Of a stretch of 64,000 nucleotides of DNA, positions 16,919 through 26,011 are shown piece by piece. The stretch lies in the NCBI RefSeq assembly GCF_005796105.1, contig NZ_VAUO01000013.1, positions 1 to 64,000 on the forward strand, written 5' to 3'. Below the pieces are notes generated by a model that saw only the letters and a list, made by a program, of their open reading frames with translations, had not been told where the DNA came from and did no database searches. Position 1 is the first letter of the stretch; every line of letters starts with the position of its first letter. Made by a program: the position numbers and the translations under genes. Source of the DNA: Pseudomonas mosselii. GTDB taxonomy: Bacteria; Pseudomonadota; Gammaproteobacteria; Pseudomonadales; Pseudomonadaceae.

Positions 16919-17908
16919 ATGGCTGACGAATGGAAGGCGCCGGAGTCCGATGCTTCGGGCGACGAAGAGCGCAAGAGCTGGAAGCTGCTGGAAAAGACGC
17001 TGCTGGCGAGCGTTCAGGAACAGCGCCGGGCGCGGCGCTGGGGGATCTTCTTCAAGCTGCTGACCTTCGTCTACCTGTTCGGCATGCTGGTGTTGTTCAC
17101 GCCTTTGATGGATGTCGACAAGGCCGCCTCGCGCAGTGCCAGTCACACCGCGCTGGTGGAGTTGCGTGGGGTGATCGCCGATCAGGAGCCTGCCAGTGCC
17201 GATAATTTGATCAAGAGCCTGCGTGAGGCGTTCAAGGATCCGAAGACCAAGGCCGTGGTGCTGCGCATCAACAGTCCGGGCGGTAGTCCTGTGCAAGCGG
17301 GTTATGTGTATGACGAGATCCGGCGCCTGCGCGCTGAGTATCCGTCTATCAAACTGTATGCGGTGATTGCTGACCTGGGCGCCTCGGGTGCCTATTACAT
17401 TGCCAGTGCGGCTGACGAGATCTATGCCGACAAAGCCAGTCTGGTGGGGTCGATAGGTGTCACGGCGGCCGGTTACGGCTTTGTCGGTGCCATGGACAAG
17501 CTGGGCGTGGAGCGACGCACCTATACCGCAGGTGAGCACAAGGCTTTCCTCGACCCGTTCTCGCCGCAGAAGCCGGAAGAGACCGCATTTTGGCAGGGTG
17601 TGCTGGATACCACCCATCGCCAGTTCATCGCCATGGTCAAGCAGGGGCGCGGTGAGCGCTTGAAGGACAAGGACCATCCCGAGCTGTTCAGTGGCCTGAT
17701 CTGGTCGGGCGAGCAGGCCAAGGCGCTGGGCTTGGTGGATGGTCTGGGCAGTGCCAGCTATGTCGCCCGTGACATCGTTGGGGAGAAGGATCTGGTGGAC
17801 TTTACCGTGCAGGAGTCGCCATTCGATCGCTTCTCCAAGCGTATCGGCGCCAGTGTGGCTGAGCGTCTGGCGCTTTACATGGGCATGCAGGGGCCTTCGC
17901 TGCGGTGA
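16919..17908 (+). CDS. sppA: S49 family peptidase (signal-peptide-peptidase type)
   Basis: 329 residues from ATG 16919, which has AGG five bases upstream; a GTG at 16913 is less well placed. A charged cytoplasmic N-terminus and one membrane anchor (FFKLLTFVYLFGMLVLF, about 43-59) precede the protease domain. Catalytic Ser156 in GASGAYY and Lys208 in AGEHKAF form the Ser-Lys dyad with the expected spacing of about 50. It degrades signal peptides or membrane protein fragments from the periplasmic side. Confidence 0.93.
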   Translation: MADEWKAPESDASGDEERKSWKLLEKTLLASVQEQRRARRWGIFFKLLTFVYLFGMLVLFTPLMDVDKAASRSASHTALVELRGVIADQEPASADNLIKSLREAFKDPKTKAVVLRINSPGGSPVQAGYVYDEIRRLRAEYPSIKLYAVIADLGASGAYYIASAADEIYADKASLVGSIGVTAAGYGFVGAMDKLGVERRTYTAGEHKAFLDPFSPQKPEETAFWQGVLDTTHRQFIAMVKQGRGERLKDKDHPELFSGLIWSGEQAKALGLVDGLGSASYVARDIVGEKDLVDFTVQESPFDRFSKRIGASVAERLALYMGMQGPSLR

Positions 17909-17924
17909 GGCATGCCTGAAGGGG

Positions 17925-17945
17925 GCGGGGCTAAGTTGGCCCCGC
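17925..17945. terminator. Hairpin between sppA and maf
   Basis: Seven-base-pair GC stem (gcggggc/gccccgc) between the convergent genes. There is no proper T-run on either side, so its termination role is uncertain. Confidence 0.4.
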
Positions 17946-17952
17946 GATGCTT

Positions 17953-18531
17953 TCAGGGTATCTGCACCCCTTCTTGATGCAGCATGTCCACCAGTCGGAT
18001 CAGTGGTAGCCCTATCAGGCTCGTGGCGTCGCAGCCATGGGTGCTCTTGAACAAACTCACTCCCAGTCCTTCTGCCTTGAAGCTTCCGGCGCAGTCCAGT
18101 GGCTGCTCGGCTGTCACGTAGCGCTCCACGCGCTCGCGGTCCAGTTCGCGCAGGGTCACGGTAAACGGTACGCAATCGACCTGGCAGTGGCCGGTGGCGC
18201 TGTTGAGCAGCGCCAGGCCGGTCAGGAAGGTCACCTGTTGGCCGCTGCATTCGAGCAATTGTTCGCATGCGCGCTCGAAGGTGTGCGGCTTGCCGAGGAT
18301 CTGCTCGCCCAGCACGGCGACCTGGTCGGAGCCGATGATCAGGTAATTGGGGTGGCTGGCGGCCAGGGCCAGGGCCTTTTGTCTGGCCAGGCGCCGGACC
18401 AGTTCGGTGGCGGGCTCGTCCGCCAGGCGGCGTTCGTCTAGATCAGGGCTTGCCCAGGTGAACGGCTGGCGCAGGCGAGCGAGCAGTTCGCGTCGGTAGG
18501 GGGAGCTGGAAGCCAGTAACAGGGGAAGCAT
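17953..18531 (-). CDS. Maf-family nucleotide pyrophosphatase, YceF type
   Basis: 192 residues; the start at 18531 has AAGGAG six bases upstream, unlike the ATG at 18567. The Maf opening ASSSPYRRELLARL, the IIGSDQVAVL catalytic loop and the CAGSFKAEGLG motif match the YceF subgroup, which hydrolyses 7-methyl-GTP as a house-cleaning function. It is transcribed away from the yceD-fab operon. Confidence 0.92.
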   Translation of the reverse strand: MLPLLLASSSPYRRELLARLRQPFTWASPDLDERRLADEPATELVRRLARQKALALAASHPNYLIIGSDQVAVLGEQILGKPHTFERACEQLLECSGQQVTFLTGLALLNSATGHCQVDCVPFTVTLRELDRERVERYVTAEQPLDCAGSFKAEGLGVSLFKSTHGCDATSLIGLPLIRLVDMLHQEGVQIP

Positions 18532-18588
18532 GATAGACTCCTTGGCGTTTGACCCGAATCCTACCATGCGATTAGCGCCTAATTTCCT

Positions 18589-18617
18589 TTGACAGGGGAG
18601 GGGTGCGTAAATAGAAT
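18589..18617 (+). promoter_or_regulatory. Strong promoter of yceD-rpmF-plsX
   Basis: Perfect -35 TTGACA (18589-18594), 17-base spacer, -10 TAGAAT (18612-18617). The predicted start near 18624 is two to three bases before the yceD ATG. Confidence 0.75.
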
Positions 18618-18626
18618 GCTGCGCCT

Positions 18627-19154
18627 ATGTTGAATGACCCGATTCCACCTCACGTTGACCCGCGCAAATTAGCTGATCGTGGCGTAACCCTTAACGGTTC
18701 GCTGCAACTCGCTGATTTGGAAAGACTCTGCGACCCGCTTTCCGACAATGTCGGTACGGTGCAGGCGAAGTTCGATTTTGAACGAGATGAACAGCATGTC
18801 GTGGTTATCCACAGCGAGCTGGACGTCGAGGTCAAGATGGTTTGCCAGCGTTGTCTTGAGCTGGTCACCCTTCCAATCCACAGCGAATGCACATACGCGG
18901 TGGTCAAGGAGGGTGCGAATACCCAGTCGTTGCCGAAAGGCTATGACGTGCTGGAACTGGGCGAAGATCCTTTGGATCTGCAGGCGCTGATCGAGGAAGA
19001 GCTTTTGCTTGCCCTGCCGATCGTGCCTGCTCATCATCCGGAAGAATGCCAGCAGCCGGCGGGCGCAGATGAGCCCGAGCCGAGCAAGGACGAGGTATCG
19101 CGGTCCAACCCGTTCAGTGTTTTGGCGCAGTTAAAGCGTGACCCAAACGTTTAG
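18627..19154 (+). CDS. yceD: YceD family protein (DUF177)
   Basis: 175 residues. The DUF177 domain carries a CQRCLELV motif near 76 and an acidic C-terminal half. E. coli YceD is needed for normal 23S rRNA accumulation and always precedes rpmF, as here. There is no Shine-Dalgarno before the ATG, and the promoter places transcription start only a few bases upstream, so translation may be leaderless. Confidence 0.92.
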   Translation: MLNDPIPPHVDPRKLADRGVTLNGSLQLADLERLCDPLSDNVGTVQAKFDFERDEQHVVVIHSELDVEVKMVCQRCLELVTLPIHSECTYAVVKEGANTQSLPKGYDVLELGEDPLDLQALIEEELLLALPIVPAHHPEECQQPAGADEPEPSKDEVSRSNPFSVLAQLKRDPNV

Positions 19155-19167
19155 GAGTTAATCAATT

Positions 19168-19350
19168 ATGGCTGTTCAGCAGAACAAAAAATCCCGCTCT
19201 GCCCGTGACATGCGCCGTTCGCACGACGCCCTGTCGGAAAACGCCCTGTCGGTAGAGAAGAGCACCGGTGAAGTACACCTGCGTCACCACGTTTCGCCAG
19301 AAGGCGTATACCGTGGTCGCAAAGTGATCGACAAGGGCGCTGACGAGTAA
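19168..19350 (+). CDS. rpmF: 50S ribosomal protein L32
   Basis: 60 residues, highly basic, opening AVQQNKKSRSARDMRRSHD as in all gammaproteobacterial L32. It lacks the four-cysteine zinc site of other L32 forms. Good Shine-Dalgarno (TAGGAG). It links ribosome assembly to the fatty-acid genes downstream. Confidence 0.98.
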   Translation: MAVQQNKKSRSARDMRRSHDALSENALSVEKSTGEVHLRHHVSPEGVYRGRKVIDKGADE

Positions 19351-19353
19351 TCC

Positions 19354-20364
19354 TTGTCCGCTCAGATCATCGCGATCGACGCAATGGGCGGGGACTTCGG
19401 TCCCCGCAACATTGTCCAGGCTAGCATTGCCTGCCTTTCGGCTACTCCCTCGCTGCACCTGACCCTCGTCGGTCAACCCTCCCTCCTTGAAGATCTTGTC
19501 AGCGGCCTGTCGGCTGCCGATCGCGCGCGCCTGCAGATTGTTGCGGCCAGCGAAGTGGTGGGTATGGACGAGCGTCCGTCGCAGGCACTGCGGGGCAAGC
19601 CAGACTCGTCGATGCGTATCGCCCTGGAACTGGTGCGTGACGGCAAGGCCCAGGCCTGCGTGAGTGCCGGCAATACCGGCGCGCTCATGGCGTTGTCGCG
19701 TTTCGTGCTCAAGACCTTGCCCGGTATCGATCGCCCGGCGATGGTGGCGGCGATTCCGACCCAGACGGGTTACTGCCAACTGCTCGATCTGGGTGCCAAT
19801 GTCGATTGCAGTGCCGAGAACCTCTATCAGTTCGCCGTCATGGGCTCGGTGGCGGCACAGGCCTTGGGGGTTCATCGCCCGCGGGTGGCGCTGCTGAACA
19901 TTGGCACTGAGGACATCAAGGGTAACCAGCAGGTGAAACTTGCGGCTACGTTGCTGCAAAACGCCCGTGGTCTCAACTATGTCGGTTTCGTCGAGGGCGA
20001 CGGTTTGTACCGGGGCGAAGCGGATGTGGTGGTGTGCGACGGTTTCGTCGGCAACATCCTGCTCAAGTCCAGTGAGGGGCTGGCGACCATGATCGCTGCG
20101 CGTATCGAGAAACTGTTCAAGGGCGGCGCGTTGTCGCGGGTCGCGGGTGCGGTGGCGATGCCGCTGCTCAAGCGTCTTCAGGCTGATCTTGCGCCTGCGC
20201 GGCACAATGGTGCGAGTTTTCTGGGGTTGCAGGGCATCGTCATCAAGAGTCATGGCTCGGCAGGTGTGCAAGGCTTGCAGAGTGCGATTCAGCGAGCCTT
20301 GATTGAAATCCAGGAGAACCTGCCTCAGCGCCTGCACGGGCGGCTCGAAGACCTGTTGCCGTAG
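19354..20364 (+). CDS. plsX: Phosphate acyltransferase PlsX
   Basis: 336 residues, TTG start at 19354 just after the rpmF stop. The protein opens SAQIIAIDAMGGDFGP, where the AIDAMGGD motif is invariant. It converts acyl-ACP to acyl-phosphate for phospholipid synthesis, on the inner face of the membrane. The rare start codon and only a partial ribosome site suggest coupling to rpmF translation. About 160 bases without a gene separate it from fabD. Confidence 0.96.
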   Translation: MSAQIIAIDAMGGDFGPRNIVQASIACLSATPSLHLTLVGQPSLLEDLVSGLSAADRARLQIVAASEVVGMDERPSQALRGKPDSSMRIALELVRDGKAQACVSAGNTGALMALSRFVLKTLPGIDRPAMVAAIPTQTGYCQLLDLGANVDCSAENLYQFAVMGSVAAQALGVHRPRVALLNIGTEDIKGNQQVKLAATLLQNARGLNYVGFVEGDGLYRGEADVVVCDGFVGNILLKSSEGLATMIAARIEKLFKGGALSRVAGAVAMPLLKRLQADLAPARHNGASFLGLQGIVIKSHGSAGVQGLQSAIQRALIEIQENLPQRLHGRLEDLLP

Positions 20365-20524
20365 GTGCGGTCATTCGTGGAAAAACAAAGACTTTGGGCA
20401 GAACGCCCATGAAGTGCTTAAATGTGACCGCTTGGTCTGCGTATCCATCCAAGTGTTCAGATTGCGCGCCCAGCCTTTGGCTTGGCGCACCCTATCCGAC
20501 GACAAGATCATAAGGGCTTGTTCA

Positions 20525-21463
20525 ATGTCTGCATCCCTCGCATTCGTCTTTCCCGGCCAAGGTTCCCAGTCGCTGGGCATGCTCGCCGAACTCGGCGCCG
20601 AAAAGCCGGTGATCGTCGAGACCTTCAAGGAAGCTTCCGAGGCCCTGGGCTACGACCTGTGGAAACTGGTTCAGGAAGGCCCTGAAGAACAACTCAATCA
20701 AACCGACAAGACCCAGCCGGCGATCCTCACCGCGTCCATCGCGCTGTGGCGCCTCTGGCTCGAAGAGGGCGGCGCGCAGCCGGCCTTCGTTTCCGGTCAC
20801 AGCCTGGGTGAGTACAGCGCCCTGGTCGCCGCTGGCAGCCTGTCGCTCAAGGACGCCGTTCGCCTGGTCGAGCGCCGTGGCCAGCTGATGCAGGAGGCCG
20901 TGCCGGCCGGGCATGGCGCCATGGCCGCGATTCTTGGCCTGGACGACGCCGTGGTGGTCGAGATCTGCGCCGAAGCTGCCGAAGATCAAGTGGTCAGTGC
21001 GGTGAACTTCAACTCGCCTGGCCAGGTGGTCATCGCTGGCAACAAGGCTGCGGTGGACCGTGCCATCGAGCTGTGCAAGGCCAAAGGTGCCAAGCGCGCC
21101 CTCCCTCTGGCGGTCAGCGTGCCGTCGCACTGTGCGCTGATGAAGCCGGCTGCCGAACGCTTTGCCGAGTCGGTCAACGCCATCGAATGGAAGGCCCCGC
21201 AGATCCCGGTGGTGCAAAACGTCACTGCCGCCATCGCTGCCGACCTCGATACTCTCAAGCAGGACTTGCTGGCGCAGCTGTACCAGCCGGTGCGTTGGGT
21301 CGAATGCGTGCAGGCCCTGGCTGCCCATGGTGCGGTCAACCTGGTCGAGTGCGGCCCAGGCAAGGTGCTGGCCGGCCTGAACAAGCGTTGCGCTGACGGC
21401 GTGACCACCTACAACCTCAATACCCCTGACGCTGTCGCCGCCACCCGTGCGGCGCTGGCCTGA
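20525..21463 (+). CDS. fabD: Malonyl-CoA:ACP transacylase
   Basis: 312 residues, family length. FVFPGQGSQSLGM at the N-terminus, the catalytic serine in GHSLGEYSALVAAG near 92, a conserved Arg in VERRGQLM and the catalytic His in SVPSHCALM near 200. It loads malonyl groups onto ACP. An in-frame upstream stretch from 20303 lies in plsX and the gap and was not used. Confidence 0.97.
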   Translation: MSASLAFVFPGQGSQSLGMLAELGAEKPVIVETFKEASEALGYDLWKLVQEGPEEQLNQTDKTQPAILTASIALWRLWLEEGGAQPAFVSGHSLGEYSALVAAGSLSLKDAVRLVERRGQLMQEAVPAGHGAMAAILGLDDAVVVEICAEAAEDQVVSAVNFNSPGQVVIAGNKAAVDRAIELCKAKGAKRALPLAVSVPSHCALMKPAAERFAESVNAIEWKAPQIPVVQNVTAAIAADLDTLKQDLLAQLYQPVRWVECVQALAAHGAVNLVECGPGKVLAGLNKRCADGVTTYNLNTPDAVAATRAALA

Positions 21464-21479
21464 ATCTGGAGACGCTTGC

Positions 21480-22220
21480 ATGAGCCTGCAAGGTAAAGTT
21501 GCACTGGTTACCGGCGCCAGCCGTGGCATCGGCCAGGCCATCGCCCTCGAACTGGGTCGCCAAGGCGCCACCGTGATCGGTACGGCCACTTCGGCCTCCG
21601 GTGCCGAGCGTATCGCCGCCACCCTCAAGGAGCACGGCATCGCCGGCACCGGCATGGAACTGAACGTGACCAGCGCCGAGTCCGTGGACGCGGTGCTCAG
21701 CGCCATTGGCGAGCAGTTCGGCGCCCCGGCCATCCTGGTCAACAACGCTGGTATCACGCGTGACAACCTCATGCTGCGCATGAAGGACGACGAGTGGTTC
21801 GATGTGATCGACACCAACCTCAATAGCCTCTACCGTCTGTCCAAGGGCGTGCTGCGTGGCATGACCAAGGCGCGCTGGGGTCGTATCATCAGCATCGGCT
21901 CGGTGGTCGGTGCCATGGGCAACGCGGGTCAAGCCAACTATGCAGCTGCCAAGGCAGGCCTGGAAGGCTTCAGTCGTGCGCTGGCTCGTGAAGTGGGATC
22001 GCGTGGTATCACGGTCAATTCGGTGACGCCAGGTTTCATCGATACCGACATGACCCGCGAGCTGCCAGAGGCGCAGCGTGAAGCCTTGCAGACCCAGATT
22101 CCGCTGGGGCGTCTGGGTCAGGCCGACGAGATCGCCAAGGTGGTTTCGTTCCTGGCATCTGATGGCGCAGCCTACGTTACTGGCGCTACCGTGCCAGTGA
22201 ACGGCGGGATGTACATGTAA
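21480..22220 (+). CDS. fabG: 3-oxoacyl-ACP reductase
   Basis: 246 residues, short-chain dehydrogenase fold. NADPH-binding TGASRGIG (12-19), NNAG near 88, catalytic Ser in ISIGSVVGAMG, and YAAAKAG carrying the catalytic Tyr and Lys near 153-157. It reduces 3-ketoacyl-ACP in the elongation cycle. Good ribosome site (TGGAG). Confidence 0.97.
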   Translation: MSLQGKVALVTGASRGIGQAIALELGRQGATVIGTATSASGAERIAATLKEHGIAGTGMELNVTSAESVDAVLSAIGEQFGAPAILVNNAGITRDNLMLRMKDDEWFDVIDTNLNSLYRLSKGVLRGMTKARWGRIISIGSVVGAMGNAGQANYAAAKAGLEGFSRALAREVGSRGITVNSVTPGFIDTDMTRELPEAQREALQTQIPLGRLGQADEIAKVVSFLASDGAAYVTGATVPVNGGMYM

Positions 22221-22424
22221 AAACCGCAATGCGATGTGACGGATTGCTTCAAAAAACAGTCATACTGCGAGCCTAAAATCCGTTATAAAGCTGCAACCAG
22301 ATTCCAGGCAGTGGGTCGGGTGACCAAGTCGAAGGCGTGTTCCGCTTGAAAAGCAGGCGTCTTTCTATAAACTTGGGCACCGGTCAGCTGCCTGACATAT
22401 GTCCATTAGGAGTGAAAACTAGGT

Positions 22425-22661
22425 ATGAGCACCATCGAAGAACGCGTCAAGAAAATCGTCGCCGAGCAACTGGGCGTCAAGGAAGAGGAAGTGACCGCTG
22501 AGAAGTCCTTCGTCGATGACCTGGGTGCCGATTCGCTTGACACCGTTGAGCTGGTGATGGCTCTGGAAGAGGAATTCGAGACCGAAATCCCTGACGAAGA
22601 AGCCGAAAAGATCACTACCGTTCAAGCTGCCATCGACTACGTCAAAAACCACCAGGCCTAA
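22425..22661 (+). CDS. acpP: Acyl carrier protein
   Basis: 78 residues, strongly acidic, with the phosphopantetheine-bearing Ser in GADSLDTVELVM near residue 37. It carries the growing acyl chain between all Fab enzymes. The 204-base gap upstream probably holds its own promoter (a TTATAAA lies at 22283-22289), and a terminator follows it, so much acpP mRNA may be monocistronic. Confidence 0.98.
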   Translation: MSTIEERVKKIVAEQLGVKEEEVTAEKSFVDDLGADSLDTVELVMALEEEFETEIPDEEAEKITTVQAAIDYVKNHQA

Positions 22662-22690
22662 GACGTTTCAGTCGACGCTTCTTGTCGGGG

Positions 22691-22726
22691 AAAACCGCAC
22701 TGCCTTTGCTGGCGTGCGGTTTTTTC
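22691..22726 (+). terminator. Terminator after acpP
   Basis: Stem aaaaccgcac / gtgcggtttt with a 13-base loop and a T-run (tttttt). It probably attenuates read-through from acpP into fabF. Confidence 0.9.
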
Positions 22727-22814
22727 TTTGCAAGGATCGGGGTTTGCTGCCATTCCATTCGCCATGGCAAGTGCACTGGCAAGAAACTCTGTTATCAGGA
22801 AAGAGGAGAGTACT

Positions 22815-24059
22815 GTGTCGCGTAGACGCGTCGTGGTCACCGGTATGGGTATGCTGTCGCCACTGGGTACCGATGTACCGAGCACCTGGCAGGGCATTCT
22901 GGCTGGCCGCAGTGGCATCGGGCCGATCGAGCATACGGACCTGTCTGCCTACTCCACCCGTTTTGGCGGCTCGGTGAAAGGCTTTGAGGTCGGGCAATAC
23001 CTCGACCAGAAAGAGGCCCGCAAGCTGGACTTGTTTATTCAGTACGGCCTGGCGGCCGGTTTCCAGGCGGTGCGTAATGCCGGCCTGGAAGTGACCGACG
23101 CCAACCGCGAGCGCATTGGCGTGGCCATGGGCTCGGGCATCGGCGGCCTGACCAATATCGAGGAAACCAGCAAGATCCTGCACGAGAAGGGGCCGCGTCG
23201 TATTTCGCCGTTCTTCGTGCCGGGCTCGATCATCAACATGATCTCGGGTTTCCTGTCGATCCACCTGGGTGTGCAAGGGCCTAACTACGCCATTGCGACC
23301 GCCTGCACCACTGGCACCCACTGCATCGGCATGGCCGCGCGCAACATCGCCTATGGTGAAGCGGACGTGATGATCGCTGGCGGTGCCGAGATGGCCGCGT
23401 GTGGTCTGGGCATGGGTGGCTTCGGGGCTTCCCGTGCCTTGTCGACGCGTAACGACGAGCCCACGCGTGCCAGCCGCCCATGGGACAAGGGGCGTGATGG
23501 CTTCGTGCTGTCCGATGGCGCGGGCGCCCTGGTGCTCGAAGAACTCGAGCACGCCCAGGCCCGCGGCGCCACCATCTATGCAGAGCTGGTGGGCTTTGGC
23601 ATGAGCGGCGACGCCTACCACATGACCTCGCCACCCGACACCGGTGAAGGCGCTGCCCGCTGCATGGCCAATGCCCTGCGCGATGCCGGTATCGCCCCGG
23701 AGGACGTCAGCTACATCAACGCCCATGGCACTTCGACGCCGGCTGGCGACGTGGCTGAGGTTGCCGCGATCAAGCGCGTGTTCGGCGAGCATGCCTACAA
23801 GCTGGCCGTCAGTTCGACCAAGTCGATGACCGGCCACTTGCTGGGCGCAGCGGGTGCGGTGGAGGCGATCTTCAGCGTGCTGGCCATCAACAGCCAGATG
23901 GCGCCGCCGACCATCAACCTCGACGAGCCCGACGAAGGCTGCGACCTGGACTTCGTACCGCATCAGGCGCGCAGCATGCCGATCGACGTGGTGCTGTCCA
24001 ACTCCTTCGGCTTTGGCGGTACCAACGGTTCGCTGGTGTTCCGCCGGTTCGCCGGTTGA
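22815..24059 (+). CDS. fabF: 3-oxoacyl-ACP synthase II
   Basis: 414 residues. GTG start with GAGGAGAG just upstream; the longer frame from 22728 begins inside the terminator. Active-site Cys in TACTTGTHCIG near 164, and the two histidines in AHGTSTPAGD and KSMTGHLLGAAG. It condenses acyl-ACP with malonyl-ACP and controls the cis-vaccenate content. It overlaps pabC (TGATG). Confidence 0.97.
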   Translation: MSRRRVVVTGMGMLSPLGTDVPSTWQGILAGRSGIGPIEHTDLSAYSTRFGGSVKGFEVGQYLDQKEARKLDLFIQYGLAAGFQAVRNAGLEVTDANRERIGVAMGSGIGGLTNIEETSKILHEKGPRRISPFFVPGSIINMISGFLSIHLGVQGPNYAIATACTTGTHCIGMAARNIAYGEADVMIAGGAEMAACGLGMGGFGASRALSTRNDEPTRASRPWDKGRDGFVLSDGAGALVLEELEHAQARGATIYAELVGFGMSGDAYHMTSPPDTGEGAARCMANALRDAGIAPEDVSYINAHGTSTPAGDVAEVAAIKRVFGEHAYKLAVSSTKSMTGHLLGAAGAVEAIFSVLAINSQMAPPTINLDEPDEGCDLDFVPHQARSMPIDVVLSNSFGFGGTNGSLVFRRFAG

Positions 24060-24874
24060 TGCACAGCTGGATCGACGGCCAGCCAGGCACTGCGGTAAAT
24101 CTGCAGAACCGTGGCCTGGCCTACGGCGATGGGCTGTTCGAGACTATCGCCGTGCGTGGCGGCAGGCCCAGCCTGCTGTCACGTCACCTCGATCGCCTGG
24201 CGCGGGGCTGCCAACGCCTGGCGATCCAGGCCGACCTTGCGCTGGTCGAGGACGAGTTGCTGCGCTTTGCCCAGCAGTTGGGCGAGGGTGTCGCCAAGCT
24301 GGTGCTGACCCGGGGCGACAGCCAGCGTGGCTACGCACCGGCCCCAGGTGTGCAGGCCCGTCGCTTGCTGCAGGGCAGCCCATTACCCACTTATCCTGCA
24401 GAAAACGCCGAAGTCGGCGTGCGTCTGTTCCCCTGCCAGACCCGCCTTGCGCAACAGCCCCTGCTGGCCGGCCTCAAGCACCTCAACCGCCTGGAGCAGG
24501 TGCTGGCACGTGCCGAATGGCAGGACGGCGCCTACGCTGAGGGCTTGATGTGTGACACCCAGGGACACTTGATCGAAGGCGTGTACAGCAACCTGTTCCT
24601 GGTGCGTGACGGTGCGTTGTTGACCGCCGATCTGAGTCGTTGTGGCGTGGCGGGTGTCATGCGTGAAGCATTGCTTGCGCAAGCGCCGTCGTTGGGCGTT
24701 GCGATGCACGTACGCGACCTCAGCCTTGACGACCTGCAGCAAAGCGAGGAAGTGTTCGTCTGCAACAGTGTCTATGGCATCTGGCCGGTACGTGAATTCA
24801 ACGTGCTGAACTGGTCGGTTGGGCCACTCACCCGTAAACTGCAGGCCGTTGCCCGTACGTTACTGGATACCTGA
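24059..24874 (+). CDS. pabC: Aminodeoxychorismate lyase
   Basis: 271 residues, fold-type IV PLP enzyme. The opening LAYGDGLFETIAV is typical, and the PLP lysine is in AGLKHLNRLEQ near 143. It releases pyruvate from aminodeoxychorismate to give p-aminobenzoate for folate. It overlaps fabF by one base and mltG starts three bases after its stop. Confidence 0.95.
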   Translation: MHSWIDGQPGTAVNLQNRGLAYGDGLFETIAVRGGRPSLLSRHLDRLARGCQRLAIQADLALVEDELLRFAQQLGEGVAKLVLTRGDSQRGYAPAPGVQARRLLQGSPLPTYPAENAEVGVRLFPCQTRLAQQPLLAGLKHLNRLEQVLARAEWQDGAYAEGLMCDTQGHLIEGVYSNLFLVRDGALLTADLSRCGVAGVMREALLAQAPSLGVAMHVRDLSLDDLQQSEEVFVCNSVYGIWPVREFNVLNWSVGPLTRKLQAVARTLLDT

Positions 24875-24877
24875 TTC

Positions 24878-26002
24878 GTGAGACGTAAATTCCTGCTGCT
24901 GCTGGAAATGGGGTTGATCCTGGCTGGCCTGGTGCTGGGCTGGTCCGCCTGGAAGATCAACTCGGTCCTGGAGCAGCCTCTGCAAGTGGCGCAGGAGCGC
25001 CTGATCGATGTGCCCAGCGGCACCACACCCAACCGCATGTTCTATCGCATGCAGCGCGAAGGGCTGCTGGATGACGCGGTCTGGTTGCGCCTTTACTGGC
25101 GCTTCAACATGGCCGGTACCGCATTGCACACCGGTGAATACCGTCTGACTCCGGGCATGACCGTGGGTCAACTGTTCGATGCCTGGCAGCGCGGCGATGT
25201 GGTGCAGTACAACATCACCCTGGTCGAGGGCTGGACCTTCCGTCAGGTACGGGCTGCCGTGGCCAAGCACGAGAAGCTTCGCCACACCCTGGAGGGGTTG
25301 TCCGACGCAGAAGTGATGGACAAGCTCGGTCATGCCGGAGTCTTCCCCGAGGGCCGCTTCTTCCCTGACACCTACCGTTTCGTGCGTGGCATGAGCGATG
25401 TGGAGCTGTTGCAGCAGGCTTACATGCGCCTGGACGAGGTGCTTGCCAAAGAGTGGGCTGAACGCAGTAGCGGCCTGCCGTACCGCGACCCTTATCAAGC
25501 ACTGATCATGGCCTCGCTGGTGGAAAAGGAGACCGGTATCCCTCAGGAGCGTGGGCAAATCGCCGGGGTGTTCGTGCGTCGCCTGCGCCTGGGTATGATG
25601 CTGCAGACCGATCCTACCGTTATCTATGGCATGGGCGAGCGCTACAACGGCAAGATCACCCGTGCCGACCTGCGCGAGCCAACCCCCTACAACACCTACA
25701 CCATGACCGGTTTGCCACCGACACCGATCGCTATGGTCGGCCGCGAGGCGATCCATGCCGCACTGAACCCCAGCGACGGCTCAAGCTTGTATTTCGTCGC
25801 CCGTGGCGATGGCAGTCATGTTTTTTCGGACGATCTGGATGACCACAACAGTGCGGTGCGCGAGTTTCAGCTCAAGCGCCGTGCCGATTACCGCTCCAGC
25901 CCCGCGCCGCAGGCTCAGCCCGGTGCGGGTGAGGCGCCAGCGCCGGGCGCTGCCCCCGATGAATCCGCGCCGGCCGATGCGCCGGCCCCTGAGCAACAGT
26001 AA
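24878..26002 (+). CDS. mltG: Endolytic murein transglycosylase
   Basis: 374 residues, GTG start. One N-terminal membrane anchor (FLLLLEMGLILAGLVLGW, 4-21), a LysM-like region (about 50-110), and the YceG catalytic domain with SLVEKETGIPQER carrying the catalytic Glu near 217. The last 45 residues are Pro/Ala-rich. It cleaves nascent glycan strands in the periplasm, setting chain length. Confidence 0.95.
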   Translation: MRRKFLLLLEMGLILAGLVLGWSAWKINSVLEQPLQVAQERLIDVPSGTTPNRMFYRMQREGLLDDAVWLRLYWRFNMAGTALHTGEYRLTPGMTVGQLFDAWQRGDVVQYNITLVEGWTFRQVRAAVAKHEKLRHTLEGLSDAEVMDKLGHAGVFPEGRFFPDTYRFVRGMSDVELLQQAYMRLDEVLAKEWAERSSGLPYRDPYQALIMASLVEKETGIPQERGQIAGVFVRRLRLGMMLQTDPTVIYGMGERYNGKITRADLREPTPYNTYTMTGLPPTPIAMVGREAIHAALNPSDGSSLYFVARGDGSHVFSDDLDDHNSAVREFQLKRRADYRSSPAPQAQPGAGEAPAPGAAPDESAPADAPAPEQQ

Positions 26003-26011
26003 GGAACGCCT

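Noticed and set aside
17909..17952. Possible small gene between sppA and maf
   Set aside because: Only 44 bases, largely a GC hairpin; no frame.
24056..24058. TTG in front of the pabC ATG as alternative start
   Set aside because: It would add a single residue; the ATG at 24059 overlapping the fabF stop is the usual coupled start.
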